From Altererythrobacter sp. (GTDB taxonomy: Bacteria; Pseudomonadota; Alphaproteobacteria; Sphingomonadales; Sphingomonadaceae): a stretch of DNA of 22,373 bases. The notes under the pieces are model-generated. The model saw only the letters and a program-made list of their open reading frames with translations. It was not told the DNA's origin and ran no database searches. Position 1 is the stretch's first letter. Every line of letters starts with the position of its first letter. Below, piece after piece: positions 7,243 to 13,616 of this stretch. The position numbers were made by a program, and so were the translations under genes. Where the stretch lies: assembly GCA_023299945.1 (NCBI GenBank), contig JALZVZ010000176.1, positions 1 to 22,373 on the forward strand, in the 5' to 3' direction.

Positions 7243-8565
7243 ATGAAGACTTTTAAACGCATTGCTATGGCAACAACTGCTGCCTTGATGTTAAGCTCTG
7301 TTCCGGCGAGTGCCGATGATCTTCGTGATGATCTAGCCGCGGATATGCCAGGGTTGATGGAGCTTTATAAAGACCTCCACGCCAACCCAGAACTTAGCTT
7401 TGAAGAGTTTGAAACCGCGGCCAAATTGGCCAAACGGATGCGCGATCTCGGTTTTGATGTAACAGAAAAAGTCGGCAAAACCGGCGTTGTTGCGGTTATG
7501 AAAAATGGCGCTGGGCCAACCGTGATGCTGCGCGCTGATATGGACGGGCTTCCAGTGGTTGAGCAAACGGGGCTGCCTTACGCTTCAAAACGGATCGCAA
7601 CGCCTGCATCGGGCGTTCAAACCGGCGTGATGCATGCCTGCGGACACGACACGCATATGGCGGGCTGGATTGGGGCAGCGCAATTGCTGGCCGAGCGCAA
7701 GGACGCATGGTCGGGTACTTTGGTCATGATCTTGCAACCAGCAGAGGAGCTGGGCGAGGGCGCCTTGGCGATGCTAGAAGACGGGCTCTACACACGCTTT
7801 CCCAAGCCGGACTACGTGCTTGGTTTTCACGATGCGGCGCAAATGCCAGCGGGCATGATTGGCTATTCCAGTGGTTTTGCGCTGGCCAATGTCGATAGTG
7901 TCGACATCACCGTGCCGGGCATTGGCGGCCATGGGGCCTATCCGCATACAGCCAAAGATCCAATTGTAATTGCCAGCGCGATTGTGATGCGCGTCCAAAC
8001 TTTGGTCAGCCGTGAGAGTAACCCGCTCGACCCCGCAGTCATAACCGTCGGCAGTTTCCATGCCGGTGCAAAGCACAATATCATCTCTGATGAGGCTAAA
8101 CTGCAATTGACGGTGCGTTCTTATAGCGACGAATCGCGCAAATTGTTACTCGACGGTATTGCCCGGATTGCAAAGGGTGAGGCAATAACTGCGGGCATGC
8201 CAGAAGATAGGATGCCAACGGTTGCGGTGCAGGACCCTTACACGCCATCAACCTACAACACGCCAGAATTCACAGACCGTGTTGTGGCAGGCTTTGACAA
8301 GCGCTTTCCCGGACGCGTGATAAAGGTTCCATCTGTGATGGGCGGCGAGGATTTTGGCCAATTTTACCGCGCTGATCGTGAGAATATTGAATCGCTGATC
8401 TTCTGGATTGGCGGCGTTCCGCAGGATCAATTCGAAGCATCGCAAAAAGGCGAGGTGAAGCTGCCGTCCTTGCACTCACCTTTCTGGGCCCCTGATGCAG
8501 AGAAGGTTATCGCAACGGGCGCAGAAACGCTGGCCAGTGCGACATTGGATTTGCTTGCTAAATAG
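7243..8565 (+). CDS. Exported M20D family amidohydrolase
   Basis: 440-aa metallopeptidase-family amidohydrolase related to hippurate, N-acyl-amino-acid and IAA-conjugate hydrolases, which release a carboxylic acid from an amide-linked amino acid. A typical signal peptide is present, with likely cleavage after ASA at residue 24, so the enzyme should act in the periplasm. Metal-site residues are in place: HACGHD (C133, H135), PAEELGEG (E168, E169), GFHD (H196) and LHSPFW (H411). The dimerisation/lid segment carries GIGGHGAYPH (226-235), and MGGEDFGQF (367-375) matches the family. A very strong ribosome site, GGGGAGG, lies 7 bases before the ATG. It is 27 bases downstream of the SLC13-type permease. 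The actual amide substrate is unknown; carboxypeptidase activity is also possible. Confidence 0.92.
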   Translation: MKTFKRIAMATTAALMLSSVPASADDLRDDLAADMPGLMELYKDLHANPELSFEEFETAAKLAKRMRDLGFDVTEKVGKTGVVAVMKNGAGPTVMLRADMDGLPVVEQTGLPYASKRIATPASGVQTGVMHACGHDTHMAGWIGAAQLLAERKDAWSGTLVMILQPAEELGEGALAMLEDGLYTRFPKPDYVLGFHDAAQMPAGMIGYSSGFALANVDSVDITVPGIGGHGAYPHTAKDPIVIASAIVMRVQTLVSRESNPLDPAVITVGSFHAGAKHNIISDEAKLQLTVRSYSDESRKLLLDGIARIAKGEAITAGMPEDRMPTVAVQDPYTPSTYNTPEFTDRVVAGFDKRFPGRVIKVPSVMGGEDFGQFYRADRENIESLIFWIGGVPQDQFEASQKGEVKLPSLHSPFWAPDAEKVIATGAETLASATLDLLAK

Positions 8566-8593
8566 AACGATGCCGCACCTGGATTTCAATTGT

Positions 8594-8634
8594 AAAACGG
8601 CCGCCGAAAACTGTGGGGTAGCTTCCGACGGCCG
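8594..8634 (-). terminator. Probable intrinsic terminator of the aceA transcript
   Basis: On the minus strand a 6-bp GC stem (CGGCCG with CGGCCG), partly extended by imperfect pairs inside it, is followed directly by TTTT. It lies 28 bases past the stop of the 54-aa gene and would end an aceA-plus-small-gene transcript. It sits just after the convergent amidohydrolase gene but lacks a T run in that direction. Confidence 0.55.
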
Positions 8635-8661
8635 AACTCTCCTCCCCAGGAGATCGTGAAC

Positions 8662-8826
8662 CTAGCTGTAGGTGCCTAAACGGTGGTGCAATGCGTTGAC
8701 CTTGGCGAGTTCGTCGCGGTCTTCGGTTGTCTTGGCATGACTTTCCAAGGCGCGGCGCAAGAGCTTCATATCTGCTGTTGAAAGCAGGGCGCGAGCGCGG
8801 CCGGGTTCTTTTGCTTCAGTAGTCAT
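8662..8826 (-). CDS. 54-aa small protein downstream of isocitrate lyase
   Basis: Short gene that I do not recognise as a named family. It encodes MTTEAKEPGR at the start and ends LHHRLGTYS. It is rich in charged residues and predicted to be largely helical (about 15-50, with the ADMKLLRRALES stretch), with no signal peptide, membrane segment or cysteine. Evidence that it is real: an almost ideal AAGGAG ribosome site about 7 bases before the ATG, location 69 bases after the aceA stop on the same strand, and a terminator-like hairpin shortly after its own stop. These suggest co-transcription with aceA. Its role could be structural or regulatory for the glyoxylate shunt, but nothing in the sequence decides this. 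Confidence 0.7.
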   Translation of the reverse strand: MTTEAKEPGRARALLSTADMKLLRRALESHAKTTEDRDELAKVNALHHRLGTYS

Positions 8827-8895
8827 AGTCTTGCTCCTTTCTAAGGGGCTGACAGGGCCAATTGGCCTCTGTGAATGGGCTCCAAGACAGCGCCG

Positions 8896-10494
8896 TTAGG
8901 CGGCTGCGAATTGGTTCATTGTGTTGTCTTTGCCGCCTGCCTTCAAGGCCGCTTCACCGGCGAAATATTCCTTGTGATCATCGCCAATGTCGCTGCCGGC
9001 CATATTCTGGTGCTTCACGCAGGCGATACCTTGACGGATTTCTTCGCGTTGAACGTTTTTCACATAACCCAGCATGGCTTGTTCGCCGAAATATTCACGG
9101 GCCAAATTGTCAGTCGACAATGCAGCGGTATGATAGGTCGGCAAAGTGATCAGGTGGTGGAAGATGCCTGCACGTTTTGCTGCATCCGCTTGGAAGGTAC
9201 GGATCTTCTCATCAGCTTCAATCGCAAGTTCGGTAGCGTCATAGTCAACGCTCATCAAACGGTCTCGGTCATAGGCTGACACATCCTTGCCCGCTTCTGT
9301 CCAAATGTCGAAGATTTGCTGACGGAAGCTGAGCGTCCAGTTAAACGAAGGCGAGTTATTATACACCAGCTTTGCGTTCGGTACGACTTCGCGGATCCGA
9401 TCAACCATACCAGCAATTTGCTCAATATGAGGCTTCTCTGTTTCAATCCAAAGCAAGTCAGCGCCTGCTTCCAATGAGCTGATGCCATCAAGAACGCAGC
9501 GATCTTCGCCTGTGCCAGCGCGGAACTGGAAAAGGTTAGATGGCAGGCGTTTTGGGCGAAGCAGCTTGCCGCCTTGGCTCAGGAATACATCGCCGTTTTG
9601 GATGTTGGCGGGATCAACCTCTTCGCAATCAAGGTAGCTGTTATACTGGTCACCCAGATCGCCTTCTTCCTTGGTGTAGGCAATTTGCTTGGTCAGGCCA
9701 GCACCAAGGCTGTCCGTGCGGGCTACAATGATGCCGTCTTCAACGCCCATTTCTAGGAAAGCGTGACGACATGCACGGATTTTCTGTGCGAAATCTTCAT
9801 GCGGTACGGTAACTTTGCCGTCTTGGTGACCGCATTGCTTCTCATCCGAAACTTGGTTTTCAATCTGCAGAGCGCATGCACCCGCTTCGATCATCTTCTT
9901 GGCCAGCAGATATGTTGCCTCAGCGTTGCCGAAGCCTGCGTCAATGTCGGCAATAATTGGAACAACATGTGTCTCGTAATTGTCGATGGCATGCTCAAGG
10001 CGCTTGGTCTCAACGGCATCACCAGCTTCGCGTGCTGCATCAAGAGCGCGGAACATTCCGCCAAGTTCGCGGCTGTCTGCTTGTTTCAGAAACGTATAAA
10101 GCTCCTCAATCAAGGCCGGAACCGAAGTTTTTTCATGCATGGATTGGTCGGGCAGAGGCCCAAATTCGCTACGCAGAGCGGCAACCATCCAACCTGATAG
10201 GTAGAGGTAGCGCTGTTTCGTAGTGCCAAAATGCTTCTTGATCGAAATCATTTTTTGCTGTGCGATAAACCCGTGCCAGCAACCCAGCGATTGTGTGTAC
10301 TGCGCGGGATCAGCATCATAGGCGTCCATATCGGCGCGCATAATTTTGGCGGTGTGCTTTGCAATATCGAGACCGGTGGGAAAGCGGTTTTGGATTTGCA
10401 TACGAGCCGCGCTTTCCGCGTCAATCGCATTCCAAGCGGCGCCGCGTCCTTCGATAGTCTGGCGGAAGTTGTTGATGGTTGCTTGATAAGTCAC
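8896..10494 (-). CDS. aceA: Isocitrate lyase (long, Pseudomonas-type)
   Basis: 532-aa cytosolic enzyme of the glyoxylate shunt that splits isocitrate into glyoxylate and succinate, allowing growth on acetate, fatty acids and other C2 units. The active-site loop reads EKQCGHQDGK (C221 catalytic) where short E. coli-type enzymes have KKCGH; this form and the length of about 530 residues fit the Pseudomonas-type subfamily. IADIDAGFGN (181-190) supplies the magnesium-binding aspartates, and NNSPSFNW binds the succinate part. The start is a GTG at 10494 with GGAGA upstream, giving MTYQATINNF. It is divergent from an ScfR/RamB-like regulator across 175 bases, and the 54-aa gene follows on the same strand. 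Malate synthase is not in the window. Confidence 0.96.
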   Translation of the reverse strand: MTYQATINNFRQTIEGRGAAWNAIDAESAARMQIQNRFPTGLDIAKHTAKIMRADMDAYDADPAQYTQSLGCWHGFIAQQKMISIKKHFGTTKQRYLYLSGWMVAALRSEFGPLPDQSMHEKTSVPALIEELYTFLKQADSRELGGMFRALDAAREAGDAVETKRLEHAIDNYETHVVPIIADIDAGFGNAEATYLLAKKMIEAGACALQIENQVSDEKQCGHQDGKVTVPHEDFAQKIRACRHAFLEMGVEDGIIVARTDSLGAGLTKQIAYTKEEGDLGDQYNSYLDCEEVDPANIQNGDVFLSQGGKLLRPKRLPSNLFQFRAGTGEDRCVLDGISSLEAGADLLWIETEKPHIEQIAGMVDRIREVVPNAKLVYNNSPSFNWTLSFRQQIFDIWTEAGKDVSAYDRDRLMSVDYDATELAIEADEKIRTFQADAAKRAGIFHHLITLPTYHTAALSTDNLAREYFGEQAMLGYVKNVQREEIRQGIACVKHQNMAGSDIGDDHKEYFAGEAALKAGGKDNTMNQFAAA

Positions 10495-10560
10495 TGGTTC
10501 TGTCTCCGGATATGGGGTGGGGAGGATTATCCCTTGCCCTTGGATAGTGGCTGGATGGAG

Positions 10561-10584
10561 TGTAAATCACCAGAGATACTTACA
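10561..10584. promoter_or_regulatory. Widely spaced TGTAA...TTACA inverted pair, aceA side
   Basis: TGTAA at 10561-10565 and TTACA at 10580-10584 form an inverted pair with 14 bases between, 67 bases upstream of the aceA start. The same half-sites occur in the exact palindrome nearer the regulator gene, there separated by 6 bases. It may be a weaker or looped operator half; the spacing difference makes this uncertain. Confidence 0.3.
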
Positions 10585-10631
10585 AACTTTCTTGTCTAAA
10601 TGAGCGTATATTGGCCGTAATGCCTGTAAGG

Positions 10632-10649
10632 TTGTAAATATATTTACAA
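10632..10649. promoter_or_regulatory. Exact 18-bp palindrome, candidate operator
   Basis: TTGTAAATATATTTACAA reads identically on both strands. It lies 20 bases before the start codon of the ScfR/RamB-like regulator and 137 bases before the divergent aceA start. An additional TGTAA half-site at 10625-10629 sits 8 bases upstream of the palindrome's own TGTAA in direct orientation. Position and symmetry suggest binding of the neighbouring dimeric HTH protein for autoregulation and possibly aceA control. The palindrome is seen; the binding partner is inferred. Confidence 0.6.
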
Positions 10650-10669
10650 TGTGCCATTAAGCTGGAACT

Positions 10670-12067
10670 ATGTCAGATACATCAATTCTCGCGGGACCAG
10701 CCTTGCGCCGTTTGCGCAAGAAAGAGGGCAAAACACAAGCCGCTATGGCGGTAAGTCTTGGCATTTCGGCGAGCTACCTCAATCTAATCGAGCGCAATCA
10801 ACGACCGCTCTCCGCCCGCGTATTGGTTCGGGTAATCGAGCAATATGAATTTGACCCACGCGCCCTGCGCGAGGATGAGACGATTGGCGGCATTGATGGC
10901 CTGGCGCGGCGATTGTCGGATGAGCGTTTCGCCGATTTAGGGATCGACCGCGATGAAGTAAGTGAATTTCTCGCCTCTGCCCCGCAGGCAGCCGCCGCCT
11001 TTGCTCGCCTGTATGACAATGCCAGCATTGATGAAGGTGGTATCAATGATGCGCTGCTCGCCTCGAGGCTTGAGATTGAGCGGTGGCGCAACCATTTTGC
11101 TGATCTCGATCATGCGGCAGAAGAGCTAGCCGATGAACTGCGTCTTTCTCGCGGTGATATTGGATCCGCGCTGACAGAAAGACTGCGCGAGAAACACCAG
11201 CTTTCTGTCCGTATTTTACCCTTGGAAGTGATGCCAGAGGCGTTGAGCAGGCTCGATCTGCATGCCCGACAATTGCAATTGTCTGAGATGTTGTCGCATT
11301 CCTCGCGCAATTTTCAAGTGGCGTTGCAGTTGGCGCAATTGGAGCAGCGCGATCAGATTGAGGCTTTGGTGGCGGGCTCGCAATTAATCGATCAGGGCGC
11401 GCGGCAATTGTTTGAGCGGCATCTTACGGCTTACTTTGCGGCAGCACTGATCATGCCTTATGGGCGATTTCTGCGCGCGTGCGAACAGACAGGATACGAT
11501 ATTCTTGTGCTGCAGCGGAGGTTCAGCGTCAGCTTTGAACAGGTTGCGCACCGCCTCACGACCTTGCAGCGCGTCGGGCAGCGCGGCCTGCCGTTCTTTA
11601 TGGCGCGGGTTGATCGTTCGGGACAATTTTCAAAACGTTTTTCCGGTGCATCGGGCGCGACTTTATTAGAAAGCGAGGCCAGCTGCCCTTTGTGGAATGT
11701 GCATCAGGCGTTCGATCGGCAAGGTGAACTTTGTGTTCAATCTATCCGCGTTGAAGGCAGTGATTCTGGTGCCAATCACTGGCTGACAATGGCGCAAACA
11801 GTCGCAGGAACGGGCGGTGTCGGCGAAGCAAGTTTTGTGATCGTTCTTGGTTTAGAGGGGCGACTAGCGCTTGATACAGCAGCGGCACGCGGGTTTGACC
11901 TTTTGCCTGAAGCTGCCCAGCCGATCGGTCTTGGTTGTGCGCGCTGCCACCGTGCGGGATGCCGTCAAAGGTCGCTTCCGCCAAGGGGGGCGCCCCTCCA
12001 TATTGACCGAATCATTCGCGGTGTAACCCCGTTCGATTTTCGAACGATGGAAGAGCGAGAACGCTAA
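10670..12067 (+). CDS. ScfR/RamB-like XRE-family regulator of acyl/acetate metabolism
   Basis: 465-aa transcription factor. The N-terminus holds an XRE-type helix-turn-helix (about 9-65; TQAAMAVSLGISASYLNLIERNQRPL). The middle resembles the IrrE/ImmA region but without the HExxH zinc-peptidase motif: the corresponding segment reads FQVALQLAQLE, followed by LTAYFAAALIMPYGRFL. The C-terminus matches the short-chain fatty acyl regulator domain (DUF2083-like) and has a cysteine cluster, C423, C426 and C431 in GCARCHRAGC, that could hold metal or an iron-sulfur cluster. In actinobacteria the related RamB controls the glyoxylate-cycle gene aceA and responds to acetate metabolism. Here it is divergent from aceA with a palindrome before its ATG, so control of aceA and itself is the natural hypothesis. 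It could instead resemble PrpC/methylcitrate regulators. Confidence 0.87.
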   Translation: MSDTSILAGPALRRLRKKEGKTQAAMAVSLGISASYLNLIERNQRPLSARVLVRVIEQYEFDPRALREDETIGGIDGLARRLSDERFADLGIDRDEVSEFLASAPQAAAAFARLYDNASIDEGGINDALLASRLEIERWRNHFADLDHAAEELADELRLSRGDIGSALTERLREKHQLSVRILPLEVMPEALSRLDLHARQLQLSEMLSHSSRNFQVALQLAQLEQRDQIEALVAGSQLIDQGARQLFERHLTAYFAAALIMPYGRFLRACEQTGYDILVLQRRFSVSFEQVAHRLTTLQRVGQRGLPFFMARVDRSGQFSKRFSGASGATLLESEASCPLWNVHQAFDRQGELCVQSIRVEGSDSGANHWLTMAQTVAGTGGVGEASFVIVLGLEGRLALDTAAARGFDLLPEAAQPIGLGCARCHRAGCRQRSLPPRGAPLHIDRIIRGVTPFDFRTMEERER

Positions 12068-12230
12068 AGTTCTTCCTAAAGCGTGCCCGGTATAGTGGCT
12101 TAAGATGTTATTAGGGGTAAGTTCCGTGTAATTTCATCTGCTTAGAATATGACTGTAAAATTTACCGACATTTCATCTCTACGCTTTAGAGCAGTCTCGT
12201 AAATCACGAGGGCTTTCAAAGCACAGAACA
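12068..12230 (+). promoter_or_regulatory. Leader and promoter region of the sugar transferase-prs operon
   Basis: 163-base gap before the operon. It contains a 9-base inverted pair (CTAAAGCGT at 12076-12084, ACGCTTTAG at 12181-12189) about 100 bases apart, and a small hairpin (CTCGT/ACGAG, 12196-12210) in the presumed leader. No good sigma-54 -24/-12 element and no clear Shine-Dalgarno before the ATG at 12231 were found. That a promoter lies here is inferred from gene layout. Confidence 0.35.
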
Positions 12231-13616
12231 ATGATCCGACTGTTTAAACACTATATTCCGCATGCCGTGCTGCTGCTCGCATTGCTTGATTATGCTTTGC
12301 TGGTGCTGGCTGGGGAATTGGCGTGGCAATTGCGCGCCAATCAGATCGGGATAGATGCTGGGCCGTTTGATGAAAGAGGTTTGGCGCTAAGCGGGTCGGC
12401 TTTGGTGGTGTGGCTCGCGATGGTTGCGGTGGGTGTGTATGGCCCGTATGCGTTGCGCAGCTTGCGGTTTGCATCGGCGCGCCTGCTTGTCTCAATCAGC
12501 CTCGGTATTCTGGCACTTGTAGCCATCGATTTCGTTGTTCAAACGCAGGCATTCTGGCGCTCAACCCTATTCTACGGAATGTTCTTTGCGATTGCGATGA
12601 TGGTGATCGACCGGCTCTTGCTGAACAGTTTTTTAGGTTCTTCTGCTTTCCGCCGCCGGGTTATGGTTTTGGGCGCAGGCTCGAGGGCTCAACGTTTACG
12701 CGAGCTTGGCGATAAGCCCGAAACCGGCTTTGCAATAGTGTCCTATATAGCGATGAACGAAGGTGAGCGTGTCGTAGAAGAAGCCATTACGCGTGATGCA
12801 ATCCATGATTTGGGGCGTTTTGTTGAAAACCTCGGTGTGAGCGAAGTTGTGCTTGCACTGCAAGAGCGCCGCAACTCAATACCAATGAAGGATCTGTTGC
12901 GCATCAAAACTAAAGGTGTGCACGTCAATGACTTTTCAAGCTTTCTGGAACGTGAAACGGGATGCGTTGACCTCGACACTGTAAATCCAAGTTGGTTGAT
13001 TTTTTCCGATGGCTTTTCCTCCAGCCGCTTACTGTCGAGCGGGGCAAAGCGCGTTTTCGACATTGTCGCGAGCCTAATTTTGTTGATTGCAACTTTGCCA
13101 ATCATCCTAATTTTTGCAATTTTAGTGAAGCTGGATAGCAAAGGTCCGGCATTCTTCCGCCAAGAACGTGTCGGGCTTTATGGTCAGCCCTTCCACCTTA
13201 TCAAGCTTCGCTCGATGAGCACGGATGCGGAAAAAGATGGTGCAAAATGGGCTGAAAAAAACGATCCACGCGTTACACGTGTCGGCCGGTTTATTCGTAA
13301 GGTTCGGATTGATGAACTGCCTCAAACTTGGAGTGTTCTCAAAGGGCAAATGAGCTTTGTGGGACCGCGTCCAGAAGTTCCCCAATTTGTCACCGATCTA
13401 GAAGAGCACCTGCCGTTTTACGCCGAGCGCCATATGGTCAAACCCGGTATTACGGGCTGGGCGCAGATCAATTACCCCTATGGTGCGTCGATCGAGGATT
13501 CCCGCAAGAAGCTGGAATACGATCTTTACTATGCCAAAAATTACACGCCGTTTCTTGATCTGGTTGTTTTGTTGCAAACAGTGCGCGTGGTCCTGTGGCC
13601 TGAGGGCGCTCGATGA
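12231..13616 (+). CDS. XrtA/PEP-CTERM-type polyprenyl-phosphate sugar transferase
   Basis: 461-aa membrane enzyme of the initiating glycosyl-1-phosphate transferase family (bacterial sugar transferase, TIGR03013-like). It would move a sugar-phosphate from a nucleotide sugar onto undecaprenyl phosphate to start exopolysaccharide repeat units. Four hydrophobic helices cover about 10-130, a Rossmann-like region begins with VMVLGAGSRA (about 144), and a further membrane helix lies near 283-305. The catalytic C-terminal domain shows FFRQERVGLYGQPF, KLRSM, the DELPQ motif (about 360), SFVGPRPE (about 374-381) and VKPGITGWAQI. The LSLIFSDGF-like segment (WLIFSDGFSSSR) is typical of the subgroup linked to exosortase A. 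Its stop overlaps the prsK start (ATGA). No clear Shine-Dalgarno precedes the ATG. Confidence 0.92.
   Translation: MIRLFKHYIPHAVLLLALLDYALLVLAGELAWQLRANQIGIDAGPFDERGLALSGSALVVWLAMVAVGVYGPYALRSLRFASARLLVSISLGILALVAIDFVVQTQAFWRSTLFYGMFFAIAMMVIDRLLLNSFLGSSAFRRRVMVLGAGSRAQRLRELGDKPETGFAIVSYIAMNEGERVVEEAITRDAIHDLGRFVENLGVSEVVLALQERRNSIPMKDLLRIKTKGVHVNDFSSFLERETGCVDLDTVNPSWLIFSDGFSSSRLLSSGAKRVFDIVASLILLIATLPIILIFAILVKLDSKGPAFFRQERVGLYGQPFHLIKLRSMSTDAEKDGAKWAEKNDPRVTRVGRFIRKVRIDELPQTWSVLKGQMSFVGPRPEVPQFVTDLEEHLPFYAERHMVKPGITGWAQINYPYGASIEDSRKKLEYDLYYAKNYTPFLDLVVLLQTVRVVLWPEGAR

Noticed and set aside
8896..10494. Several long open frames on the plus strand opposite aceA
   Set aside because: They are antisense shadows of a strongly conserved isocitrate lyase and show no domain features or ribosome sites.
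12068..12230. Possible sigma-54 promoter before the prs operon, expected because PrsR is a sigma-54 activator
   Set aside because: No element with GG and GC separated by ten bases was found; the closest candidates are off by one base or lack the GC. PrsR may act elsewhere.
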